A stretch of DNA of 64,000 nt, taken from the IMG/VR virus record IMGVR_UViG_3300031787_000001, positions 124,001 through 188,000 of that record. One strand, given 5' to 3'. Below, piece by piece: positions 46,079 through 53,856 of this stretch; the first letter of the stretch is position 1; every line of letters begins with the position of its first letter. This DNA comes from a virus. The notes under the pieces are model-generated. The model worked only from the letters and a program-made list of their open reading frames with translations, had not been told where the DNA came from and did not search any database. The translations under genes and the position numbers were made by a program.

Positions 46079-46426
46079 ATGACAAATAGCAATAGAATGT
46101 TAGTTCAGGATCTACAGAAACAACTGATCAATAAGGTTCTTTCCTTTATGGATGAGAATGATTTAAATATGGTGGAATTAAAAACCCCACTCAGGATCTT
46201 TGTTGAAGAACCATCATTTGATGATTATGTTATGGTTCCAATTGTGGCGAGGTCATTGTATGCTGATGGTTCCATCGGAGCTTATGATGAAGAAATAAAG
46301 ATCGAGAACTGTAGTATCTACGAGATCGCATACATAATGGATGTTCTCGAGAGTGGGGACTACACGGTAGATGAAGACGACTTTATCGATCCCGCTGGTG
46401 GACGAGGATTACATTCTCACATTTAA
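46079..46426 (+). CDS. Acidic hypothetical protein
   Basis: 115 aa. KTPLRIFVEEPSFDDYVMVP and IVARSLYADGSIGAYDEEIK. Acidic end with AGGRGLHSHI. Unrecognised. Confidence 0.77.
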   Translation: MTNSNRMLVQDLQKQLINKVLSFMDENDLNMVELKTPLRIFVEEPSFDDYVMVPIVARSLYADGSIGAYDEEIKIENCSIYEIAYIMDVLESGDYTVDEDDFIDPAGGRGLHSHI

Positions 46427-46451
46427 ATTTCGTAACTCAAAACTCAAGTAT

Positions 46452-47024
46452 ATGCACACTATCAATCTCGGAAAAAAAGTGGTCGTATCCGACCCTTGTT
46501 ACACCATCCCAACTTGGTGTCAAGCTGTAATCGAAAATGTAAAACCCGGCGTGTATCACACGACAGTCAGGAAACACGACGCTGGTGATTGGGGAAATCG
46601 TTGTTCAATGGTCTTTGCAATCCACGAGGAGTATGTTAACTTTGATCACCTGTTACACGGGAAATGGGAAGAACACCCAGCATCCATCGGAGTTGACTCG
46701 GGTCAATGTGGGATCTTTTCTTTTGAATCCTACAGGAATGACGAAGTTAAGTTCGATTTCGAACCATATGACTTCGGTAATGATTACCTTAGTAATAATG
46801 AGGGTGGTGACCTGTGGTATCGTCATATGTGTAAACACACATTGAGTGATCAATCTTGGGGAGTGTATGACAGTGGGATTGTTTCCAGTTCAGGATTCGG
46901 AGATGGAGCTTATCAATTGTATGTTGTTAAGAAACGAAACAAGATCGTGGCCTTCGCCATTGACTTTGGAGTTGAGGAGGGTAAGTACATCGACTTCGAT
47001 TACAGGAAGAAAGAATTAGTTTAA
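46452..47024 (+). CDS. DUF4241-like conserved protein
   Basis: 190 aa from ATG 46452; the upstream in-frame start overlaps the previous gene. VVVSDPCYTIPTWCQ, then GVDSGQCGIFSFESY and a C-terminal GAYQLYVVKKRNKIVAFAID match the DUF4241-type fold found in bacteria and phages. Function unknown. Confidence 0.8.
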   Translation: MHTINLGKKVVVSDPCYTIPTWCQAVIENVKPGVYHTTVRKHDAGDWGNRCSMVFAIHEEYVNFDHLLHGKWEEHPASIGVDSGQCGIFSFESYRNDEVKFDFEPYDFGNDYLSNNEGGDLWYRHMCKHTLSDQSWGVYDSGIVSSSGFGDGAYQLYVVKKRNKIVAFAIDFGVEEGKYIDFDYRKKELV

Positions 47025-47030
47025 GAACTT

Positions 47031-47060
47031 GGTGGTCAAATGACCACCATTTTCATTTAA
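47031..47060 (+). terminator. Intrinsic terminator
   Basis: GGTGGTCA AA TGACCACC, modest T run. Confidence 0.75.
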
Positions 47061-47090
47061 ACCCTATTATAAAAATATAAATCTAATATT

Positions 47091-47519
47091 ATGTACTCAG
47101 ATAACTTGATCAGAATCATCAGACCATCTCAGTGGATTAATTTAATCTATATCGTTCTTGGTATTGCTTTGATCCAAACTATCTTTGTTCCCCTTCTTGC
47201 TGTCATCAAGATGTTGGATGTATATTTTTGGAGATATGAATTCAGGGAGAGGACCATCATTGAAAGAAGGGGAATATTATCCGTGACAAGGAAGGAGGTT
47301 CACTTCTACAGGATTAAATCCATCAGAATCGACGAACCACTGTGGATGAGAATCTTCGGACTGTCCAAAGTATCCATAATCACCTCCGATCAATATCATC
47401 CTGAATTGGTTTTATACGCTGTATCCGACGGACATTACCTCCGTGAGTACATTAGATCTAACACCGATCAGTGGAGAAAGCTCGAAGGAGTTAAAGAATT
47501 TGACCTATATAACCTATAA
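47091..47519 (+). CDS. bPH2-type PH-domain membrane protein (YdbS-like)
   Basis: 142 aa. Hydrophobic segment at about 15-43, then a bacterial PH domain: WRYEFRERTIIERRGILSVT, RKEVHFYRIKSIRIDEPLW and FGLSKVSIITSD, as in YdbS/YdbT-like proteins. Likely anchored to the inner membrane. Role in the phage unknown; host-derived is possible. Confidence 0.82.
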   Translation: MYSDNLIRIIRPSQWINLIYIVLGIALIQTIFVPLLAVIKMLDVYFWRYEFRERTIIERRGILSVTRKEVHFYRIKSIRIDEPLWMRIFGLSKVSIITSDQYHPELVLYAVSDGHYLREYIRSNTDQWRKLEGVKEFDLYNL

Positions 47520-47522
47520 TTT

Positions 47523-47657
47523 ATGATAAGTAAGATTGCTTGGTTCTTTGATTACTACATCTTGTACTTCCTGTACAATGAGAGAAAGATCAACAGGTAC
47601 CATCGTAATATGATCAACAAGTACGGGGACAAATACAGAATACGAATCGACAGGTGA
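47523..47657 (+). CDS. Small basic protein (44 aa)
   Basis: MISKIAWFFDYYILYFLYNE, then a basic half (RKINRYHRNMINKYGDKYRI). Starts 3 nt after 47519. Amphipathic N-terminus might touch the membrane. Confidence 0.62.
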   Translation: MISKIAWFFDYYILYFLYNERKINRYHRNMINKYGDKYRIRIDR

Positions 47658-47670
47658 GATATGACCCCTC

Positions 47671-47689
47671 GATTTTCTGTGGCAAATCC
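47671..47689. repeat. Half TGTGGC element (23)
   Basis: GATTTTCTGTGGCAAATCC, left arm only. Confidence 0.65.
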
Positions 47690-47807
47690 ATATGGGAGAG
47701 GTATGCCCCGACAATAAGTTCTTTGAAATCCTTACTGGGATAAAGTTTTGTTAAAAAAAGTTACGGCAAGATTTTGTTTTCTACCATTCATTTTGTATGT
47801 TTATGAT

Positions 47808-48020
47808 ATGAAGAAAACAACAACCAAGGCTACTCGTGGAACAGGTTCCAAGACAGCCAACAAGACCCGCCGCACCACTTATGTTGCGGTAACGAACAAT
47901 GTTTACCATGACGGTACTAGTTACCGTGTACGTGTAAGTGTTGACGGTATCAAGTACAGCAAGAACTTCACTTCGAAGAAGAATGCTATTGCTTACCGCA
48001 ACCAGTTGTTGTCCGCTTAA
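47808..48020 (+). CDS. AP2 / integrase-arm-like DNA-binding protein
   Basis: 70 aa from ATG 47808. Basic N-terminus (MKKTTTKATRGTGSKTANKT) then NVYHDGTSYRVRVSVDGIKY and KNFTSKKNAIAYRNQLL: three strands and a helix as in AP2 and tyrosine-recombinase arm-binding domains. It would bind DNA by its sheet. GC-richer codons than its neighbours suggest separate origin. Confidence 0.82.
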   Translation: MKKTTTKATRGTGSKTANKTRRTTYVAVTNNVYHDGTSYRVRVSVDGIKYSKNFTSKKNAIAYRNQLLSA

Positions 48021-48090
48021 TTCGGACACAACCTCACACAGGTAAACAATCTCAGTAAGACCTTCGTGGATAAATCCTATACAGGTGTAT

Positions 48091-48110
48091 GGGACCCACG
48101 GGGTCTTTTT
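48091..48110 (+). terminator. Intrinsic terminator
   Basis: GGGACCCACGGGGTC with TTTTT. Confidence 0.75.
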
Positions 48111-48117
48111 ACATTAC

Positions 48118-48138
48118 GGACCTCCCTTCGGTCGGTCC
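48118..48138 (+). repeat. TTCGG hairpin, copy 1
   Basis: GGACC...GGTCC around TCCCTTCGGTC; second copy at 49039 has GGGCC...GGCCC. Confidence 0.8.
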
Positions 48139-48155
48139 TTCAGGAAAATGAACAT

Positions 48156-48170
48156 CAGATTTTCCGTGGC
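48156..48170. repeat. Half TGTGGC element (24)
   Basis: CAGATTTTCCGTGGC, left arm only, before the gene at 48204. Confidence 0.65.
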
Positions 48171-48197
48171 ATAACTATGCTCATTAATTAACCAAAT

Positions 48198-48205
48198 ATA
48201 TTTAT
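48198..48205 (+). promoter_or_regulatory. ATATTTAT candidate late signal
   Basis: ATATTTAT directly at the start of 48204, or 4 nt before the internal ATG at 48210. Confidence 0.4.
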
Positions 48206-49034
48206 GTGTATGACAAGACTTAAGATGTATGACATACTGAGAGAATCAGAAAAAAGGGAAGAGATAGAAAATAAACTTGATAAGTATATAAAATATGAAT
48301 TAAGTTATGAAGACCAAGACCGAACTTATGAACCCATTGTAATGATGTATAAATCAATGTCCGATGGTGATAAGGTCCATGTCACTTTTGAAAACGTACC
48401 ATTGAATATAAAATCAAATACAATTGATCCAAATATATTCAACACCGCCCTGAACAAACTAGTTGAAAAGTTAAAAGGTAGCGGGTACACAAGTGAAGAT
48501 TTTGGTGACCGTAAATTTAGAGTTATCGGTTTTCATGTTATCGTACCAAATCCAGATTATAAATATAGTATTGACTTAGGTGCACTTAGTTTTAATTTTC
48601 TTAAGTTTGATCTAACCGATTACCTATCCACTTCTCTTAACAATATCGTATACCGTCAGGAATATTCTTTTAAAGATTTATATTCAGGTGACCTACTTAA
48701 AGATGTTGGACCGTTACCAAAGGTAGATGTGGACCTAAAAAAATGGAACGATATTGAATATAAAAAGATATTAACCGCAACAAAACACCTTCTTAAAGGT
48801 AAGGTTGATGATACCACGTATGACATAAATAATTCACACGTACATATGTTTATTCAGTTGGATCGTAAACTATACAGGGAATCGGAAAACTATATTCACC
48901 CGGTTTTCAAAAGTATGTTAAAGATAAACCTAAGTAAATATTTTTATGAGGATACCGACGAATATGATAAAGTAAAAAATCACATCGAGAATAGACTTAA
49001 AAAGTTCGGTATAGACAATGTAGAGTTTAATTAA
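48204..49034 (+). CDS. Hypothetical protein, possibly tagged
   Basis: 276 aa (274 if it starts at ATG 48210). N-terminus MTRLKMYDILRESEKRE is close in style to the short tags (ILRE as (L/I)xE-like). The body is alpha/beta with FRVIGFHVIVPNPDYKYSID and a helical end. An ATATTTAT motif at the start suggests late expression, unlike the early genes before it. Unrecognised. Confidence 0.76.
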   Translation: MCMTRLKMYDILRESEKREEIENKLDKYIKYELSYEDQDRTYEPIVMMYKSMSDGDKVHVTFENVPLNIKSNTIDPNIFNTALNKLVEKLKGSGYTSEDFGDRKFRVIGFHVIVPNPDYKYSIDLGALSFNFLKFDLTDYLSTSLNNIVYRQEYSFKDLYSGDLLKDVGPLPKVDVDLKKWNDIEYKKILTATKHLLKGKVDDTTYDINNSHVHMFIQLDRKLYRESENYIHPVFKSMLKINLSKYFYEDTDEYDKVKNHIENRLKKFGIDNVEFN

Positions 49035-49038
49035 TTAC

Positions 49039-49059
49039 GGGCCTCCCTTCGGTCGGCCC
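49039..49059 (+). repeat. TTCGG hairpin, copy 2
   Basis: GGGCC...GGCCC with the same loop as 48118; compensating base change in the stem. Confidence 0.8.
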
Positions 49060-49078
49060 TTCATCCCCGAATATAGTG

Positions 49079-49114
49079 ACCCATATGTATGACAAATATA
49101 TATGGGTTTTTTTG
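49079..49114 (+). terminator. Intrinsic terminator
   Basis: ACCCATAT/ATATGGGT stem and T run. From here to 49483 I see no convincing gene; a 74-codon frame at 49211-49435 has random-looking composition. Confidence 0.85.
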
Positions 49115-49483
49115 TGACCGTTCCCCCTGAAGTCCGACCATCGTGAAACGAGGGAGGACGATAATCTATTCCACATATACATATATAAAACGTATACTGA
49201 AGACGTATAAATGTATGACGTTTATAAATTTTTCAGAAAGTGGGTCGTGATTCGGACAAGGGACAATCCTACACTATCTCCCACAAAGTTACACTTTTCC
49301 CCACTTTTCCACTCTGTCATACATAGAACCAAAAAAATGTGGGTTACAGGTATCTGTAGAAGGGAAAAAATAGGTACGACAAAAAAGGTGACAAAATGTC
49401 TGGTTTTTATAGGTTATTTTAATAGAAATTTGTAATACACTCGGTCCCCCATAAAGTGGGTGACCTCGTTTACTGGTACCCAA

Positions 49484-49882
49484 TTAGTTATGTATATAAT
49501 ACCTAAACTTATACTCAACCTTCCCCAAGAGTCCCATGGGTAGAACATTAATGAACATATAGAACCTTACCTTATAGACATTCTCTTCCAGTAACTTCTT
49601 TACGATCTGACGAGCAACTCTGTGGAACTCATATGGACCACTTAGATAAGACTCCCCCTTTAATGTGACGACCACCTCATCTGTGTGAGGGAGTGAATAA
49701 GGGTCCGTCTTAACCGTTCCTTGTATATCTAATTTACCCAATGTTTCCATTAGACTCTTCTCACATTTCCTTTCAAACTCTTCTATCTTCTCTACATACT
49801 TTTCCTGTGTATGAACTTTCTTACTGTGTCCGAGTAGAGGAAATAGTATGGAGAGGTTCAGATCTACTTCTGGTCGTTCCAT
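49484..49882 (-). CDS. Hypothetical protein
   Basis: 132 aa. Helical charged middle (QEKYVEKIEEFERKCEKSLM) and a beta C-terminus (VRFYMFINVLPMGLLGKVEY). Last gene of the minus operon that begins upstream; overlaps 49864 by 19 nt. Unrecognised. Confidence 0.76.
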   Translation of the reverse strand: MERPEVDLNLSILFPLLGHSKKVHTQEKYVEKIEEFERKCEKSLMETLGKLDIQGTVKTDPYSLPHTDEVVVTLKGESYLSGPYEFHRVARQIVKKLLEENVYKVRFYMFINVLPMGLLGKVEYKFRYYIHN

Positions 49883-50067
49883 TGTTTTAATTCTTCAATT
49901 ATATTATTATTCATCTCTGTACAGAAATCTCGTTCAAGTATATTCTTTAGTGCTTGTTCTGCATCAACACCTGTTTCACTTGTGGCCATTTCAATACACT
50001 CATCATCTGTTTTATTATGCCAAAATGTTAAGTGTTTCAATAACTGATTTCCGTCTATTTTATTCAT
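49864..50067 (-). CDS. Small hypothetical protein
   Basis: 67 aa. LLKHLTFWHNKTDDECIEMA, acidic helical. Its start overlaps the stop of 50060 (ATGAATAA). Confidence 0.72.
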   Translation of the reverse strand: MNKIDGNQLLKHLTFWHNKTDDECIEMATSETGVDAEQALKNILERDFCTEMNNNIIEELKQWNDQK

Positions 50068-50236
50068 AAACTTCTTCGATTTTAAGTATTTTACAATCTT
50101 TCACATTTACACATTCCAACATTTCTTTTTTCCATTCTTTAAGTTTTTCTAAGTTGGATGTTTCTCTATAACCCATTTTATAGTAGTCATCAAATTCATT
50201 TTTAAATAATCCAATGTATTTTTGTTCGTTATTCAT
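50060..50236 (-). CDS. Small hypothetical protein (58 aa)
   Basis: Opens MNNEQKYIGLFKNEFDDYYK and ends LKIEEVYE, the same last residues (EVYE) as the next gene upstream. ATGAATAA overlaps join it on both sides, strong support for a real gene. Confidence 0.72.
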   Translation of the reverse strand: MNNEQKYIGLFKNEFDDYYKMGYRETSNLEKLKEWKKEMLECVNVKDCKILKIEEVYE

Positions 50237-50678
50237 AAACTTCTATTGTTTTATCTTTGTATGTTACTGTAATTAGTTGAGTTGGGATGTTTATACCTTG
50301 ATTTGACTGAATGCCTTCGTATTGTTCTTGAATATACTTTTCCCATTCATGTCCATAAATTATCCTATCATTCTCAATATCATTTATACAATTAGTTTTT
50401 TCCAATTGCCATTCTTTTTCTTCCAAACTCAACTCTCTTTCTTCAATCTTTAATCTCCACTTTTCAGAGAACTCTGTGTCGGTTTTGATTTTGTTGATGA
50501 ATTCTTCTTTGGTTAAATGACGAGTTGGATGTGGAGATACCATAGAACGACCATTCAACATACACCAACCTTTACCTATATTTTGATAAAGAAGATTTGT
50601 ACGATGGTCGTGTATTGTTGCTAATGGATAGTTTTGGTAATTCTCATAAGCCTCATCAATGATCTGTTCTTTATTCAT
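50229..50678 (-). CDS. Hypothetical protein
   Basis: 149 aa. IHDHRTNLLYQNIGKGWCML and a charged coiled middle (KIEERELSLEEKEWQLEKTN). Ends DKTIEVYE. Unrecognised. Confidence 0.76.
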   Translation of the reverse strand: MNKEQIIDEAYENYQNYPLATIHDHRTNLLYQNIGKGWCMLNGRSMVSPHPTRHLTKEEFINKIKTDTEFSEKWRLKIEERELSLEEKEWQLEKTNCINDIENDRIIYGHEWEKYIQEQYEGIQSNQGINIPTQLITVTYKDKTIEVYE

Positions 50679-50684
50679 AAACTT

Positions 50685-50945
50685 CTATTGTTTTGATTTT
50701 ATTTGTTCCCTATACCATTTGGCTCCTTCTTCGAATGCTATTGAAGATACTCCATGAATTCTATTTGATTCTTTTAATATCTCCTCATCTGATATTTCTG
50801 TTTGATCCTTCTCCATTTGTTTGGCTTGTTCTTCCTTTTCAGCTAAAACCCAAGCAGGTATTTTGATAATATAGTTTTCATTATCTTTTATATCGGCAAA
50901 ATCGTATTCTTTTAATTGTTCAACCAACCATTCTACTGCTGTCAT
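50685..50945 (-). CDS. TAVEWL-family protein
   Basis: 86 aa. MTAVEWLVEQLKEYD at the start and AKQMEKDQTEISDEEI later: the family shared with 50948, 51471 and 54476. A small helical protein common in phages of Flavobacterium-like hosts as I recall; function unknown. Confidence 0.8.
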   Translation of the reverse strand: MTAVEWLVEQLKEYDFADIKDNENYIIKIPAWVLAEKEEQAKQMEKDQTEISDEEILKESNRIHGVSSIAFEEGAKWYREQIKSKQ

Positions 50946-50947
50946 AG

Positions 50948-51481
50948 TTATTTCTTTTTAAATTGTTCAATAAAATGCACTAATGTTTGTACATCTATAC
51001 AAGAATTTCCTAATTCTCCTTCTGTGTGGTTATCTTCATCAAGAATAAATTTTAACATTCTTTCTTGTTGCCATTTAACAATGTGAATAAACATTGATTT
51101 TATCCAAGTTTTTTCATGAGGATCTATTGTTTTTGCTTCCAACAATTCTAAGCTATACTTTTCAGCAGCTTCTTCAAGTTCATTTTCCATTTCTATTGCT
51201 TGTAATTTAGGAGAATTATATATCCTCATTGGTCTACCATCCTTATATCTTAATTCAGGTAAACCTTTCCCATAAGTTTCTTTATAGTATCCTTCCCCCG
51301 TACTATATTCTAATAACACATGACCATTCCTTCCGAGAAGATTACCATCATTCCAAGATTCTTTTATCTGATCCTTAAACATTTGTTTAACCTGTTCTTG
51401 TATATCTAATGGAATATCTCCCATGTTATCTTGTACTTGGTTTATTAACCATTCTACTGCTGTCATGTTTTTATTTTCCAT
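50948..51481 (-). CDS. TAVEWL-family protein, long form
   Basis: 177 aa. NMTAVEWLINQVQDNMGDIP, then QVKQMFKDQIKESWNDGNLL. Adds a beta hairpin region (VLLEYSTGEGYYKETYGKGL) and a helical end with Cys. Overlaps 51471 by 11 nt. Confidence 0.8.
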   Translation of the reverse strand: MENKNMTAVEWLINQVQDNMGDIPLDIQEQVKQMFKDQIKESWNDGNLLGRNGHVLLEYSTGEGYYKETYGKGLPELRYKDGRPMRIYNSPKLQAIEMENELEEAAEKYSLELLEAKTIDPHEKTWIKSMFIHIVKWQQERMLKFILDEDNHTEGELGNSCIDVQTLVHFIEQFKKK

Positions 51482-51680
51482 ATCCTTTATTTACTAAGTT
51501 TATACCATCTAATCTTGCAATATTTAGTTGTTTCTTCTCCATTTGTTTGGATTGTTCTTCAAGTTCATCAATCATACCTTGTGTAACTCTCACATCACCC
51601 ATTCCTATATGTGTGGTTGGATCATGTGCAAGTTGACGTAATTGATTTATAATCCACTCTACCGCCGTTTGTTGTGACAT
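51471..51680 (-). CDS. TAVEWL-family protein
   Basis: 69 aa. MSQQTAVEWIINQLRQL..., then EEQSKQMEKKQLNIA. Same family as its neighbours. Ends NKGYGK, like 54476 (NKTYGK). Confidence 0.78.
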   Translation of the reverse strand: MSQQTAVEWIINQLRQLAHDPTTHIGMGDVRVTQGMIDELEEQSKQMEKKQLNIARLDGINLVNKGYGK

Positions 51681-51940
51681 TATTTATATATTTTATCGTA
51701 ATTGATATCGTACATTTGATCGTAGAACTCGATCAGTTCTTTATACTTTTCCTTATCCTGGTAAATCTTTTCCATTAAAATATTGTTCATCTTATACCCG
51801 AATTTTAAATCTTTCAAATAAGTTTGACAATAAGAACCCTCGGAACTTTGTTCACATCTTAATGGACTACAACACCCCTCTTCACCACATCCATCACATA
51901 TAGGACAATATGGATTATGTATATCTTCTGTTGTTTTCAT
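51680..51940 (-). CDS. Cysteine-rich zinc-binding-type protein
   Basis: 86 aa. YCPICDGCGEEGCCSPLRCE: seven or more Cys in the first 40 residues, a likely zinc knuckle, then a Tyr/Lys-rich helix. Shares a base with the next gene at each end. Role unknown. Confidence 0.77.
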   Translation of the reverse strand: MKTTEDIHNPYCPICDGCGEEGCCSPLRCEQSSEGSYCQTYLKDLKFGYKMNNILMEKIYQDKEKYKELIEFYDQMYDINYDKIYK

Positions 51941-52206
51941 ATCAATTCGACTTTTTCTTTATTATACTCCATAATCTCCTCGGTTTGATCGGGTATCTCA
52001 AGGAACCTAATATGATGATGTTTACCTTCCACCTCCAAGAATTCATACCAAGGACCGGGTGCAAAGTTAATACCCGTTTCCTCCCTCATTTCCTCACCAC
52101 TGATCACATCAATAACATGATATATCGATCCTTTATGGGTATAGACTTTACCCTTGTCTTCACCCTCATCAACACATAACGAATTCTCAATACAAATCAC
52201 TCTCAT
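51937..52206 (-). CDS. Small conserved hypothetical protein
   Basis: 89 aa. MRVICIENSLCVDEGEDKGK, VYTHKGSIYHVIDV and GPWYEFLEVEGKHHHIRFLE: beta barrel-like pattern found in small phage proteins. Function unknown. Overlaps 52187 by 20 nt. Confidence 0.78.
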   Translation of the reverse strand: MRVICIENSLCVDEGEDKGKVYTHKGSIYHVIDVISGEEMREETGINFAPGPWYEFLEVEGKHHHIRFLEIPDQTEEIMEYNKEKVELI

Positions 52207-53167
52207 GTTCTTTTAATAATTTATTTGGATTAACACAATAGGATTCACTCCAATTTGGAACCGTATAATGACAATTCCATGGTAATTTTTTATGAACCTC
52301 CTTAAACTCATTACACCCAATCATTAAAGAAAAACAATAATCTATTTCATCTAAAAGATGTTGAATTGTATCAGGTGGATTACCATAAAGTTTTTCAGAT
52401 TCTTGTACATAACACTTAAACCCACCAAATCCAATGTAATCTATAAAAAAGTTAGATGTTAAAACATTGATCGGTGTGACAATATACTTCTTATGTTTAT
52501 TATAGGTAGTATAATTTATTTGAGTATCACCAATCTTTTCAATATTCCATTTTATCATTTGTTCATAGTTCACCGGTTCGTGAAAGATAAGAAGATTGGC
52601 GAACTTTCTAACATTATGTGTACATAGATAATTTGCAAAATGTATAAAAGACATTTTGTTCTTACCACAGAAAGATTTTAAATTACGTTCACTGGTGAGA
52701 ACCACCTCATTGATAAAACACATATCCTCAAAAGTGATTTCCGTCTTATATCTCATATACATTAATCTCGAATGTTTATCTTCGTTCCAATACCCATATT
52801 CTTTAATATCATAAATAATATTATCAATCTCCCTGAGTATCAATTGAACAAAGATTTTAGATAGAACATTACTGTACTTCACATGATAAAAGATACCATT
52901 CATTCCATCCAAATATTTTTCAACCTCACATGTCTTTTGGTCAAAATACATAACCGGATCATATAGAAGAAAATCTCCCCTGTTTTTGTGTACCCCTTCA
53001 GTTGGATGTAAATGTTTAAACATTGACATAGATATCTCCTCCGCGAAACTCGTTGTTAAATCCATTTTATCAACAAATTCCTTCCCATAAAAAGATTCAA
53101 TAGAATAAAATTTACCGAACTCAGGTCTCCATTCAAACCTATTTGATCTTGGAATAAATTGTGACAT
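52187..53167 (-). CDS. Hypothetical protein
   Basis: 326 aa, alpha/beta, with many Tyr, Phe and Cys (YSNVLSKIFVQLILREIDNI, INEVVLTSERNLKSFCGKNK). No motif allows assignment. Largest gene of the operon. Confidence 0.78.
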   Translation of the reverse strand: MSQFIPRSNRFEWRPEFGKFYSIESFYGKEFVDKMDLTTSFAEEISMSMFKHLHPTEGVHKNRGDFLLYDPVMYFDQKTCEVEKYLDGMNGIFYHVKYSNVLSKIFVQLILREIDNIIYDIKEYGYWNEDKHSRLMYMRYKTEITFEDMCFINEVVLTSERNLKSFCGKNKMSFIHFANYLCTHNVRKFANLLIFHEPVNYEQMIKWNIEKIGDTQINYTTYNKHKKYIVTPINVLTSNFFIDYIGFGGFKCYVQESEKLYGNPPDTIQHLLDEIDYCFSLMIGCNEFKEVHKKLPWNCHYTVPNWSESYCVNPNKLLKEHESDLY

Positions 53168-53172
53168 AACTA

Positions 53173-53421
53173 TTAATTGTTGTTTATAAATGTATCATTA
53201 CACCATATCGGTGTTTTCTCTCCAACGTAACTACCAGCAACATTATACCAAAAGTATTCTATCGCATCATCTTCCGTCATTCCCTCCTTAACCAATATAT
53301 CAATACATTTGGTGACAGAATATATAAGACGATAGGTCGATTCCTCAATACCAATTATTGCGTCATCAAACCCATCGGCTTTTAGAATGTCCTCATCAAT
53401 TGTATAATGTGATAAATCCAT
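53173..53421 (-). CDS. Small acidic hypothetical protein
   Basis: 82 aa. HYTIDEDILKADGFDDAIIG, then VKEGMTEDDAIEYFWYNVAG, a helical pattern frequent in small phage proteins. First gene of its operon. Unrecognised. Confidence 0.76.
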   Translation of the reverse strand: MDLSHYTIDEDILKADGFDDAIIGIEESTYRLIYSVTKCIDILVKEGMTEDDAIEYFWYNVAGSYVGEKTPIWCNDTFINNN

Positions 53422-53444
53422 ATCAATATTTTCAACAAATATAA

Positions 53445-53513
53445 GAGAAATAATTTTAAAACAAAAAAAATATTTATTAAAGGTCCGATATCCGCGTTTT
53501 CATCTCACTCGGA
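53445..53513 (-). terminator. Terminator-like hairpin after the tRNA-like RNA
   Basis: GGTCCGA/TCGGACC stem (53482-53488 with 53507-53513) followed on the minus strand by TTTAATAAATATTTTTTTT. Confidence 0.7.
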
Positions 53514-53537
53514 CCAACATGAGCTTCCGACGGGTTG

Positions 53538-53681
53538 TGGTCAGGACAGGATTCGAACCTGTTTTGTAATAAAGGGTCTCACGACAGTTATTTCTAACCT
53601 ACATTTCTGTAGCGTGGTTTGAGTAGTCCCTAAACTGTTCTCTTTTATATTACAATGGCGTACCAATTCCGCCACCTGACT
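53538..53681 (-). tRNA. tRNA-like RNA with a ~95-nt insert in place of a normal anticodon/variable region
   Basis: Read on the minus strand: a 7-nt acceptor arm AGTCAGG pairs with CCTGACC (one A-C end mismatch); T8-G9; a D arm GCG-GAATTGGTA-CGC typical of tRNA-Leu-like molecules; and a T arm ACAGG-TTCGAAT-CCTGT. Between D and T arms lie about 95 nt, where a leucine tRNA has about 32. They fold as a rod: TTGTAATA/TATTACAA, then ACAGTT/AACTGT, then CTACA-GAAA-TGTAG. No clear anticodon loop is visible. The 3' CCA is not encoded. It may be a tRNA with an unusual intron, or a tRNA mimic. It lies 7 nt after the gene at 53689. Confidence 0.65.
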
Positions 53682-53688
53682 ATTTTAG

Positions 53689-53844
53689 TTAATATAATTT
53701 TATTTTTTCAACTGAACAATCCAACCCATAATTTTCTTTAATTAAAGACACAAAACTATCCTTTTCTTGCTCACTAAATCTGGTGATAGTTTGACCATTC
53801 CAAGTACCACCAATAATCGTAATAATAAATTTGTATGCTGGCAT
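53689..53844 (-). CDS. Small hypothetical protein (51 aa)
   Basis: MPAYKFIITIIGGTWNGQTI, then TRFSEQEKDSFVSLIKENYG: a strand-turn-helix typical of compact phage proteins. Immediately upstream of the tRNA-like RNA. Confidence 0.66.
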   Translation of the reverse strand: MPAYKFIITIIGGTWNGQTITRFSEQEKDSFVSLIKENYGLDCSVEKIKLY

Positions 53845-53856
53845 ATTTTTTAATTT

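Noticed and set aside
17560-48170. CRISPR array
   Set aside because: The dispersed palindromes are irregularly spaced by 0.5-5 kb, sit between genes and vary in sequence; there are no regular spacers or cas genes.
25232-49212. Recurrent GTATGAC heptamer at starts and within genes
   Set aside because: Many copies encode Tyr-Asp or an ATG with Thr; without a background count it cannot be separated from codon use.
49211-49435. 74-codon frame after the 49079 terminator
   Set aside because: Random-looking composition, no promoter and no protein-like pattern; the region is more likely spacer between convergent units.
53575-53655. Group I intron in the tRNA-like gene
   Set aside because: AAACCACG and GACTA resemble core pieces, but the insert is under 100 nt, shorter than known functional group I introns, and P3/P7 pairing is not found.
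53538-53681. tmRNA
   Set aside because: Far too short, has a normal D stem, and no tag reading frame or pseudoknots are seen.
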